Positions 1 through 8,000 of a DNA stretch of 46,429 nucleotides are shown here, piece after piece; the stretch's first letter is position 1, and each line of letters opens with the position of its first letter. Source of the stretch: an uncultured Clostridia bacterium (lineage in GTDB: Bacteria > Bacillota > Clostridia > Christensenellales > CAG-314); NCBI GenBank assembly GCA_947625115.1, contig CANQND010000012.1:1-46429 (forward strand), given 5' to 3'. The notes beneath the pieces are model-generated. The model saw only the letters and a list, made by a program, of their open reading frames with translations, had not been told where the DNA came from and did not search any database. The position numbers were made by a program, and so were the translations under genes.

Positions 1-120
1 AAGCAAATGTGTCCTGTGGACACTTTGCCGTGAGCGCGGGCAAGTTGGGGCTTTTCTAACGCCCCAACGCAGTCGGCGTCCGCAGGACGACGAATGAGTT
101 TCGACCTGAAAAACAAGTAA
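1..120 (+). repeat. Hairpin-module mosaic, left edge
   Basis: No gene is seen here. The stretch opens with a GTGTCC-tgt-GGACAC hairpin (about 9-23). Next comes a 42-bp segment (34-75) with a TTGGGGC/GCCCCAA stem that is identical to 24450-24491. A GTCC-gca-GGAC hairpin (78-88) follows, then the conserved element ATGAGTTTCGAC (94-105). At the right-hand locus the same two conserved segments flank a different hairpin (CACC-gata-GGTG). The element may extend left of the window. It is probably non-coding. Possible roles are a REP/BIME-like repeat or a structured RNA. Confidence 0.75.
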
Positions 121-197
121 AATATTATTAAAAATTCCCCCTGTGTCAACACAAAGTTTTTGTTAGGGGTAGTAGCGATATAAGGTTTGTCTTGATA

Positions 198-256
198 GTC
201 GAAACTCATCAGTCACTTGCAGTGACAGCTTCTCTTCCGTCGTGAAGAGAAGCCTT
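198..256 (-). repeat. Inverted copy of hairpin module
   Basis: Read on the minus strand, this matches 24363-24420. It has an AAGAGAAGC-type hairpin (stem AGCTTCTCTT 227-236 with its partner near 245-254), a short CACT-gca-AGTG hairpin, then GTGACTGATGAGTTTCGAC (198-216 in reverse). The right-hand copy has CACC-gata-GGTG in place of CACT-gca-AGTG, a stem-preserving C-G to T-A exchange plus a new loop. The spacer 121-197 and 257-371 shows no gene or recognised site. Confidence 0.7.
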
Positions 257-371
257 ATACACGGTTGCCGACTTGTTCCCTTTGGGCAAAGTATATTGAA
301 ATATTAAATATATCATACACCGTAACCCACTTGCTCCCTGCAAACAGGGGTGTCGGTAGGGGAAGTAAAAC

Positions 372-433
372 AGTTCGGGCGTTTACGCCCGTCCTCAACT
401 TGCGGCAACGCCGCAAACTTCACTCGCCGCAAG
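372..433 (-). repeat. Inverted 62-bp hairpin module
   Basis: The reverse complement of this 62-bp block equals 23714-23775 except for three adjacent bases. Those three are exactly the triloop of a TTGCGGC/GCCGCAA hairpin (gtt here on the minus strand, ata on the right). A second stem, CGGGCG/CGCCCG, is conserved. Open frames that cross it on either strand are low-complexity products of the repeats and are not called as genes. Confidence 0.75.
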
Positions 434-448
434 GCGTGTTCCCCAAAG

Positions 449-625
449 ACCGTCCCCGTCACGGCAAAATGGGTCCCCGCGCAAGTACGCCCATACTTGC
501 GTGGGAAGAGGAGCCGCCGACTGTTAGCGGTACCGAGCGCGCTTGCGCGCTTGGTGCTAACCACAGCCGTGCGGCGACGAGGGGAAGGGGGACCGCCGTT
601 AGGCGGTGGAAGAGGAATATCCGCA
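449..625 (+). repeat. Structured repeat module, copy 1
   Basis: A direct copy of 23827-23999. Nested inverted repeats predict a long hairpin: outer GCCGC/GCGGC, then GTTAGC/GCTAAC, then ACCGAGCGCG with CGCGCTTGGT. Further hairpins lie on either side: CGCAAGTA/TACTTGCG (about 480-505) and ACCGCC-gtta-GGCGGT (about 590-606). Differences from the right-hand copy fall mostly in loops or are compensated in stems. It ends just before the TATAAT at 650-655 that may serve the downstream aspartokinase. Confidence 0.75.
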
Positions 626-649
626 ACCGACTCTTGCAATTGCTTTTTG

Positions 650-655
650 TATAAT
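650..655 (+). promoter_or_regulatory. Possible -10 box of aspartokinase gene
   Basis: A perfect TATAAT lies 27 nt upstream of the ATG at 683, just past the repeat module. No good -35 hexamer sits 17 nt upstream (ccgact), so this is a weak call. No clear ribosome binding site is visible before the ATG. Confidence 0.35.
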
Positions 656-682
656 TTTTTCAACTCAAAAGTACTATACAAT

Positions 683-1747
683 ATGATTGTGGCAAAATTC
701 GGCGGCACGGCGGTAACTCCGCGCAATTTGATATATCTAAAACGTATCGCCACGCCTACGCGCAGGGCGATAGTCGTTTCCGCGATAGGGCGCGAGTACA
801 AAGAGGATGTAAAGGCGACGGATCTGTTGCTCGGCTACTTCGAGGAAAGGGACGAACGCCTTTGGCAAGTTTTTGCCGACAAGTACCGCCGACTTGCGGA
901 AGTAAACGGGATAAAACTAAATTTGGAAGAGCTGCTTTGCGACGCTCACCTGCGCGCAACGCGCTTTGACAAAACCTACTGCGCCTCTCTCGGCGAGGAG
1001 CTTTCGGCGCGATTGGTTGCCGCGTACTTGGGCGCGACCTACATCGAGGCGGAGCGGGCTGTGCGTTTCGACGACGAGGGGAATTTGCTTTTTTCCGATT
1101 CCTGTCGCAACATCGAAGAGGTTTTCAACGGAGTCGGCGTGGGCGTAATGGGCGGTTTTTACGGCGGGTGTCCGTCGGGACGGCGTACCTTTACGCGCGG
1201 CGGCGGCGACGTTACGGGAGCGTTGACGGCGGCGGCGTTGAACGCCTCGCTGTACGAAAATTGGACGGACGTCAACGGTGTGTGCGTTGCCGACCCTGCA
1301 AAAGTACACAACGTGCAGACGGTGGAGTGCTTGGGCTACTCCGAAATGCGACGGCTCTCTGCGGCGGGCGCGCAAGTGCTTCACATAGACGCGGTTGCCC
1401 CCTGCGAACAACGGGGCATACCCATCAAAATAGGCAATTTTTTCAACCCCGACGGCGCAAGTACGGTTGTGTCCGCCTGTTCCTCCCGCAACAAATTGCT
1501 TTCCGTTGCGGAAAAATTTTGCGACGGGCAGTACGTCACGACGGTTTTGCATAGTTTTCCGCAATGGCGCGTTATGCGGCTCGTGTCGCAATTTGCGCGT
1601 TCGCAAACGGCAAGTCTTTCCGTTTTGGGGCGAGATTTTGCCGTAGAACCGAGTATTTCCGCCGAGTTCCAAGCGGGGATGGTGCGACTGTATTCGCCCT
1701 GTTCTGTTCTCAACGGGCTGTACGCGCTTTTGAGCGATTTGCGTTGA
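683..1747 (+). CDS. Aspartate kinase with short, divergent C-terminus
   Basis: Phosphorylates aspartate with ATP, the first step to lysine, threonine and methionine (and diaminopimelate for the cell wall). Seen: the amino-acid kinase signature KFGGT at residues 5-9, SLGEELSA near 102-109, GGFYG near 157-161, TRGGGD at 171-176, and WTDVNGV..ADP at 194-205. At 354 residues it is shorter than typical single-chain LysC (about 400). The region after residue 260 is poorly conserved, so the usual paired ACT regulatory domains are reduced or very divergent. The frame stays open upstream into the repeat, but KFGGT must lie near the N-terminus, which fixes ATG 683. The product is certain as an aspartokinase-fold enzyme. 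Allosteric control is unclear. Confidence 0.88.
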   Translation: MIVAKFGGTAVTPRNLIYLKRIATPTRRAIVVSAIGREYKEDVKATDLLLGYFEERDERLWQVFADKYRRLAEVNGIKLNLEELLCDAHLRATRFDKTYCASLGEELSARLVAAYLGATYIEAERAVRFDDEGNLLFSDSCRNIEEVFNGVGVGVMGGFYGGCPSGRRTFTRGGGDVTGALTAAALNASLYENWTDVNGVCVADPAKVHNVQTVECLGYSEMRRLSAAGAQVLHIDAVAPCEQRGIPIKIGNFFNPDGASTVVSACSSRNKLLSVAEKFCDGQYVTTVLHSFPQWRVMRLVSQFARSQTASLSVLGRDFAVEPSISAEFQAGMVRLYSPCSVLNGLYALLSDLR

Positions 1748-1784
1748 ATTGTTTTCGCTTGCGGCGTTAAACCCGCCTTTTGTC

Positions 1785-1813
1785 TTGACACCTTTGCCGT
1801 TATGGACTAAAAT
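1785..1813 (+). promoter_or_regulatory. Sigma-A-type promoter for baiN-like gene
   Basis: TTGACA (1785-1790), a 17-bp spacer, then TAAAAT (1808-1813). The ATG at 1829 follows a GAGGT ribosome binding site at 1820-1824, giving a very short leader of roughly 9 nt. Confidence 0.75.
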
Positions 1814-1828
1814 ATATTTGAGGTACTT

Positions 1829-3001
1829 ATGAAAATTCTTGTTATCGGCGGCGGAATGGCGGGGCTTACCTACGCCGTCATCGCCTGCAAAAACGGTTAC
1901 GACGTAACGGTTGCGGAGAGCAACAGCCGCGTAGGCAAAAAAATCTCCGTTACGGGCAACGGCAAATGCAATATTGGCAACGCTCGGGTGTCGCCCGCGT
2001 GTTTCAACGGCGGAGCCATCGTCAAGCGCGTGTTGGATTCCGTCCCCGTTGCGGAGTACACGCGTTTTCTCAACAGTTGCGGCATTTTTCTCTATTCCGA
2101 CAACGAGGGGCGTATGTACCCTCTTTCGGACAGCGCGGCAAACGTGGTGGACTGCTTGCGTTACCAAATCGTCAAGTTCGGCGGAAAACTGCTCACCGAC
2201 GCGACGGTATCGGGGCTGTCCAAAACAAAAGAGGGCTACACGGCAAACATTCGCGGCAAGTACTGCGATTTCGACAAAGTTGTGTTGGCTTGCGGCGGTC
2301 GCAGTCAGGCAAGCGTAGACGTGCGCAATCTGGTGCCGTCGGAACTGTTGACGCCTATGGTGCCGTCCCTTGTGCCTGTCAGGATAAAATATATGGACCC
2401 AACCCTCAACGGTTTGCGCGCAAGAGCGCGCGTTTCCCTTTGGGACGGCGACAGACTGCTGGGCGGTTCGGACGGAGAGGTGCAATTCAAAGAATACGGT
2501 CTGTCGGGCATTTGCGTACTCGATCTGTCGGCGTTGATAGCGCGCAGAGAAGTCAAACGTCAATCGGGCGAATATCGATTTGTTTTGGACGTTGCGCCCT
2601 TTTTGGAAGAGTGGAGCCTCGAAGAAATAGTTTACAGCCGACTTCGCGCAGGCGAAAAGGACAAACTGTTTTACGGAATTTTGCACAACAAACTTGCCGA
2701 ACACGTTGTGCGCCGCGCAGGCAAAGACGCCAATTCCACGCAGATAGCGCACACGGCAAAAAATCTGGAATTTCTCTTTGACAAGTTGCTGGATTGGTCG
2801 ATGAGCCAAGTTACCGCAGGCGGAATAAGCGAACGGGGAGTTTCTGCCGAAACACTGCAAATGCCAAACGGCGTGGTGGCGATAGGCGAAATTCTCAACG
2901 TAGACGGTATTTGCGGCGGAAACAATCTGTACTTTGCCGCCGCCTCGGCGATTTACACCTTTTCCCGCGCCGAGCGAGAAAAAGCCTTTTCGCTTTCCTG
3001 A
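1829..3001 (+). CDS. BaiN/HI0933 (YhiN)-family NAD(P)/FAD oxidoreductase
   Basis: A flavoprotein of the HI0933/BaiN family, whose members reduce C=C bonds or have unknown substrates. Seen: a dinucleotide-binding GGGMAG at residues 7-12, the family block GKKISVTGNGKCNIGN (36-51), and C-terminal GGISERGVSAETL and GEILNVDGICGGNNL blocks that form the second half of the FAD site. Its 390 residues match the family (about 400). A strong promoter and GAGGT site support ATG 1829. It is followed after 72 nt by a second, unrelated FAD oxidoreductase. The bile-acid activity of the founding BaiN should not be assumed, since most homologues are uncharacterised. Confidence 0.9.
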   Translation: MKILVIGGGMAGLTYAVIACKNGYDVTVAESNSRVGKKISVTGNGKCNIGNARVSPACFNGGAIVKRVLDSVPVAEYTRFLNSCGIFLYSDNEGRMYPLSDSAANVVDCLRYQIVKFGGKLLTDATVSGLSKTKEGYTANIRGKYCDFDKVVLACGGRSQASVDVRNLVPSELLTPMVPSLVPVRIKYMDPTLNGLRARARVSLWDGDRLLGGSDGEVQFKEYGLSGICVLDLSALIARREVKRQSGEYRFVLDVAPFLEEWSLEEIVYSRLRAGEKDKLFYGILHNKLAEHVVRRAGKDANSTQIAHTAKNLEFLFDKLLDWSMSQVTAGGISERGVSAETLQMPNGVVAIGEILNVDGICGGNNLYFAAASAIYTFSRAEREKAFSLS

Positions 3002-3036
3002 CGGCAAATTACTGCCGATTTGGGCGAAATATAGAG

Positions 3037-3055
3037 TACTATTTCACACATAGTA
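3037..3055. promoter_or_regulatory. 19-bp inverted repeat, copy 1 of 3
   Basis: TACTATTTCACACATAGTA, an inverted repeat with TACTAT/ATAGTA arms. Close variants occur at 14126-14144 and 30636-30654. This copy lies 18 bp upstream of the FAD oxidoreductase start and could be an operator or an unrecognised promoter element. Confidence 0.45.
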
Positions 3056-3073
3056 AGTAAATTATTGTAAAAA

Positions 3074-4654
3074 ATGCCATTTTTTGTAACAAAACCATTG
3101 CAAATACCGTTGGGTTGCGACGTAGAGGACGTAACGCCGAAATTGCTGAAACTACTGCGTTTGAAGCAGTCGGAGTTGAAAAACGTTTGTTTGCACCGCC
3201 AAAGCGTGGACGCGCGTAACAAGAGCGACGTCCACTTTGTGTGTTCCTACTTGGTGGAGGCAACGCGCGCTCCGCAAAACGCCCAGCCCTATGTTTTTCC
3301 GCAAGACGTGCTGTGCGAGGCAAAGCCGCGTTTGCGCAAAGAAGTAGTTGTTGTGGGCGCGGGACCTGCGGGTTTGTTCGCCGCGCTGTACCTTGTCAAG
3401 AGCGGTTGCAACGTCACCGTTGTGGAGCGGGGCGCGGATATATCCGCGCGACAAGCGGCAGTTAAAGAATTTTTTGTCGGAGGCAAATTCAACTCGGAAA
3501 CCAACGTCCAATTCGGTTTGGGCGGTGCGGGAACTTTTTCCGACGGCAAATTGACGAGCGGAATTTCTTCTCCGTTGACTTACACGGTGTTTCGTCAATT
3601 TGTGCGAAGCGGCGCGCCTCGTTCTGTGATTACTTCCGCCACGCCCCACGTAGGCACGGACAATCTTTCCGCCGTGGTGGCAAATTTGCGCGACGAAATA
3701 GTTTCTTACGGCGGACGTTTTCTCTTCAACGCGGCTGTAACGGACTTTGTTGCAAACAACGGTTGCGTTGAGGGCGTAAGGCTTGCAAACGGCTCAACTT
3801 TACCTGCGCAGGCGGTGGTACTTGCCTGCGGTCACAGCGCGCGTGACATTTTTGACACTTTGTACCGAGCGGGCGCGGAGATGACGTTCAAGCCCTTTGC
3901 CGTGGGTTTGCGTATCGAACACACGCGGAAATTTATCAACCAAGCGCAGTACGGCGAACTGTTTGCCGCCCACCGAGATCTGCCCTCGGCAAACTACAAG
4001 TTGGCTTTTAACGGTGCGGATCGCAGTTGTTACAGCTTTTGTATGTGTCCCGGTGGAACGGTGGTGGCAGCCAATTCCGAGCCGAACACCGTCGTCGTCA
4101 ACGGTATGAGCGACCACGCGCGAAACGGAGCAAATTCCAACAGCGCGTTGGTGGTAAACGTCACCGCGCAAGATATGGAAACGTTCGGTTTCGGCAAGGG
4201 CGTTTTTGCGGGAGTGGAGTTTCAGCGCGCGTTGGAACGCAAAGCCTTTGCTTTGGGCGGAGGCAACTATGTCGCGCCCTGTCAGAACGTTGCCGATTTC
4301 GCCGCAAACCGTCTTTCTTGCTCTTTCGACGTTGCGCCGAGCTATCCTCGCGGAGTGGCGTCGGCAAATATGCGCAATTTGCTCCCCGAGCCTCTGAGCA
4401 ACGCCCTGTGCCGCGCGTTGGAGTACTTCGACGGTAAAATACGCGGTTTCGGCAGTAGCGGCGTGTTTACGGGAGTGGAAAGCCGCACGTCCTCCCCCGT
4501 CAGAATAGTGCGCGACGCTTCGTTTCAAAGCAATTTGCGCAACCTGTACCCCGCAGGCGAGGGCGCGGGTTATGCGGGCGGCATTGTGTCGTCGGCGGTG
4601 GACGGACTGCGCGTGGCTATGAGCATTGCCGACCCCGTTGAAAGAAATTTGTAG
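3074..4654 (+). CDS. COG2509-type FAD-dependent oxidoreductase
   Basis: An uncharacterised NAD(FAD)-utilising dehydrogenase (COG2509), common in Clostridia. Seen: an N-terminal segment of about 90 residues before the Rossmann motif GAGPAG (95-100), an acidic ERG at 118-120 that contacts FAD ribose, GLGGAGTFSDGKL (148-160), a middle substrate domain, and a C-terminal SSAVDGLRVA block. It has 526 residues, the usual family size. The start codon ATG 3074 has no obvious Shine-Dalgarno sequence (upstream is tattgtaaaaa), which fits the leader-poor starts of other genes here. Substrate and pathway are unknown. Confidence 0.88.
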   Translation: MPFFVTKPLQIPLGCDVEDVTPKLLKLLRLKQSELKNVCLHRQSVDARNKSDVHFVCSYLVEATRAPQNAQPYVFPQDVLCEAKPRLRKEVVVVGAGPAGLFAALYLVKSGCNVTVVERGADISARQAAVKEFFVGGKFNSETNVQFGLGGAGTFSDGKLTSGISSPLTYTVFRQFVRSGAPRSVITSATPHVGTDNLSAVVANLRDEIVSYGGRFLFNAAVTDFVANNGCVEGVRLANGSTLPAQAVVLACGHSARDIFDTLYRAGAEMTFKPFAVGLRIEHTRKFINQAQYGELFAAHRDLPSANYKLAFNGADRSCYSFCMCPGGTVVAANSEPNTVVVNGMSDHARNGANSNSALVVNVTAQDMETFGFGKGVFAGVEFQRALERKAFALGGGNYVAPCQNVADFAANRLSCSFDVAPSYPRGVASANMRNLLPEPLSNALCRALEYFDGKIRGFGSSGVFTGVESRTSSPVRIVRDASFQSNLRNLYPAGEGAGYAGGIVSSAVDGLRVAMSIADPVERNL

Positions 4655-4743
4655 AAAATTGTCGTAATTTGTCGAAAGTCGTTTGAAATTGTCGAAAACG
4701 ATTGTAACGTAAATTTTTCGACGATTTTGTCAAATTTTCGATG

Positions 4744-4985
4744 TTTCTCAACAAATTTCCGCAACTTCCAACAAAATACAATTGTTTTCCAAGATTTCCG
4801 AATGTTTCCCGCAATTTAGTACGAAAAAACAACGTTTCCTACAATTTTAGAAAGTTTAAGTAAATTCTCAATAAATTTAAGTAATTTCCGATAAATTTCG
4901 ACTGTTTCCCAAGATTACCGAAAGTTCCACTCAATTTTACCCGAAAAAACACTTTTTTTTCGACAATTTCGGAAAATTTACAACG
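4744..4985 (+). repeat. Degenerate 120-bp tandem repeat in AT-rich gap
   Basis: The gap 4655-5095 has no gene. Two imperfect units of exactly 120 bp lie head to tail. Landmarks recur 120 bp apart: TCTCAA at 4746 and 4866, TGTTT(T/C)CC at 4783 and 4903, CGAAAAAAC in both units. The stretch 4655-4743 is rich in TTGTCGAAA-like words and may be a third, more decayed unit. A GCGAAA-ac-TTTCGC hairpin follows at 5004-5017. Function is unknown. Confidence 0.65.
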
Positions 4986-5045
4986 CCCGAAAACGGTGCA
5001 ATCGCGAAAACTTTCGCGCTACCGACGGTTTTTCCGCCAAAAATA

Positions 5046-5071
5046 CCCCGAAAGAGCCTGATCTTTCGGGG
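5046..5071 (-). terminator. Rho-independent terminator of gdpD-repeat protein operon
   Basis: CCCCGAAAGA-gcctga-TCTTTCGGGG, a 10-bp stem. On the minus strand it is followed by TATTTTT, so it ends the minus-strand operon 25 bp past the stop codon. On the plus strand it is followed by a weak T-rich run and may also catch read-through from the left. Confidence 0.85.
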
Positions 5072-5095
5072 CAAGTTTATTTGTAAAATTTTTCT

Positions 5096-8000
5096 TTAAC
5101 CCTTTTTGAAAGTAAACGCGTTCAATAATGTGCTGATAAAATCTTTCAAAGGAATTTGTTTCCACACGTCCCTGTGTTCAATCTGTTCGGACGTAAGCTC
5201 GCCGTTCCAGCTGTGTTTATCGCGCCAATACTTTTCAAACGTCAAGTTTCCGCCAGATAGAGCATTTTGAGTAATATAATCTCCAATTGTAGTTATTTCG
5301 TCGGGGCAGAACACAACCGCGAGTTTGTAAATATTTTCATTATCGTTCATTTCCATCATTCCGCTATCTATCAAATCGCCGATGGTGAGGCTTGTGGCAA
5401 TATTGGAAAGGCTGGTGCCGTTCAATTCGTCTATTCTCAAATTGGAAATTTTGCCGTTTAGACCTTTTACCGCCTCGCAACCCTCGCCGTGAACGTGATC
5501 GGGACCCGTTTCAAAGCAGTTGTACCACACAAACCCGTAACAGGTAAAGTTGTGGCTGTGGTCGCGACCTTCGCTTTGTTTGCAGGTAAGTTGCGCTTCG
5601 TAGTAGACGTTGTGCTTGGTGTCCAAAAAGTACAGTTCGCTGCCGTCGGCAGATTTATATATTTGGTCGTGGCGCAAGCGACCCGGCGTTTCGTCCTTTA
5701 CAACTAATTCAGGAGATTTACCCGAAACGTCCACTTGTTTGCGCTTGTAGTTCATTGCAATTCCCACGTAGATAGCGTCCAATTCGCCGCTCAATTCGCC
5801 TATCTTTACTTGCGCCAATTCTTTAAGCAAGCCGTTGGAATTTTCCAAATCGAGTACATCTCCGAGCGGAGTGTCGTTTACTATGTTTGTGAGGTTGTCG
5901 CCGCTCAATTCGTCCATTCTGAGGCGCGCTATTCTGCCCAAAATGCCGTCTGCAAGCGTGTAGCAACCGTCATCGTGGTTGTCGCCGTGTTCGGGAGCGG
6001 TGCAATTCAACGTGTACCAATTGAAGCGGTAGCAGTCGGCGTTGTGGGTGTGGCTGTTTTCCTTGTTGGTACAGTTCAACGTCGCGTCGTACCAAGTTTC
6101 GCCGTCAAGGCGCGCGTAACTGTCCGTATCGGGTTTCTGTTTTACCTGCCCGTCGGTGTTAGCCACGTCAGTGTAAGTCGATGTATCCACGGGTTTTCTC
6201 ACATATTTGAGCAGCGCGCCGAGGTACATTTGGTCTATCTTTCCGCCGAGTTCGCTAAGCGGCACGTCGGCAAGAGATTGCAACGCGGCGGGAATGTCCT
6301 TGCCCATAACGTCGCTCAACGTAAAGGTCTGTATCGTTTCGTTGAGGTTGCCGAGGTTGCTCACCTTTTCGTTGGCAAGTTTGCCCATCATTCCCGTAAC
6401 GGTTTCGCCGTCTTTTGTCCAAACGTACTTGCCGCTGTCGGGTTCGAGTTCGTCGCCCTTTTCGTAACCGAAAAAGTCGCCCAAGTACATATTGTTTATC
6501 GCCTCGTTCATATTGCCGAGTTCGGTATCGCCCAAACTTTTCAGCACGTCGGGGATGTCCTCGCCCATAACGTCGTTGAGGGTAAACGATTTTATCGTTT
6601 CGTTGAGATTGCCGAGGTTGCCTATCTTTTCGTTGGCAAGTTTACTCATCATTCCCGTAACTTCGGTTCCCATTTCCTCGTCTGTGTACCAATGGTATTT
6701 TTCGTCCTGCCCATCTAACAATTCGCCTTGGGTGTAGCCCAACACGCCGCCGAGGTACAAGTCGTCAATAGCTTCGCTCATATTGCCGAGCGGTGCGTCT
6801 TTCAAGCCCTGCAACTGCTTGGGGATCTTGTCGCCCATAACTTCGCCGAGCGTGTATTTCATAATGTCCAACGTACTCAACCCCTCTACGGTCTTGTCGG
6901 CGATCTTCGCCATTATGCCCGTAACGGGTTCGCCGTTGCCGTCAAGCCAGCCCTCTTCCGTCTTGGTGTAGCCCATCAGTTCGCCCACGTGCAACGAGTT
7001 TATCGCCGCGCCGAGATTGCCGACGGTGGTGTCTTTCAGCGAACGCAACTGCGAGGGTATTTTTTCCTCGCCGCCCATAACTTGGCTCAACGTGAGCGTG
7101 TCTATCATTCCGTTGAGGTCGTTCATATCGTTTATCTGCTTGTTGGCGAACACTTCGGTAAGGTCCTTTACCTCTTCCTCGCCGTTGGTCCACACAAAGC
7201 CGTAACAGCCCGCCACGTTGTGCGAGTGTTCCTCTTTGCCGCAGGTGTACTCGGGCGCGACGCCGCATTCTTCGCCGTGAGTGTGTTCCTCTATCGCGCA
7301 AATCAACTTGCCCTGATACCAAGTTTTGTTGTCGGGCGACAGTCCGAGAACGTTGCCCTCCTCGTCCAAAACGACGTACTTGGCAACTTCGTCCTCCTCG
7401 CCGTGCGGTTGAGTTTTGTACAGTTCTGTCACTTCGCCTGCGGGTTTTTCTATTTCCGTACGCTCAAAGCCCATCAACTGCCCGATGTACATCGAGTCGA
7501 TACCGCCGTTCATCAATTCGCCGATGGTCATATCCGACAAGTTCTCGAAAATTCCGCTCATTTCCTGCCCTTCGAGCAAGTCTTTGAGGGGAATGTTCGT
7601 CACTTTGTCCATAAGGACGTTGCTGTCGCCGCCCATAAGTTCGCCCACTGTGAGGTCGGCAAGCGCGGCGTAAATGCCCGTTGCGTCCTCTTCGGATTCC
7701 GTTTTCCACACGTAACCGAAACAACTTTCGTCGTGAACGTGATCCTCTTCTTCGTTGCGGCAGGTAAGTTTTGCCTGATACCAAATTCCGTCCTCTTGCT
7801 TGACGTACAGTTCGCCGTCCGAAAGTTCTTTGCGCAAAACGTTGGGTACGTCAGTGGCGGAGTAGTCGCTTGCGTCCGTTTCAACGCGGCTCAACCCGAG
7901 CAGTTGCCCGAGGTACAGCCCGTCGAACACCGAACCGCTCATCAAGTCGGCAATGGTGTAGTTCACAAAGTTTTCCAACAGTCCGTCCACCGTTACCGAG

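Noticed and set aside
265-654. A 129-codon plus-strand frame and a 162-codon minus-strand frame in the left repeat
   Set aside because: Both are made of hairpin repeat DNA, the same words recur in different frames and orientations at the right-hand locus, and no ribosome site or family likeness is seen.
917-3007. A 696-codon minus-strand frame opposite aspartokinase and the baiN-like gene
   Set aside because: An antisense shadow: the plus-strand frames carry complete family motifs, while the minus frame has biased, motif-free composition.
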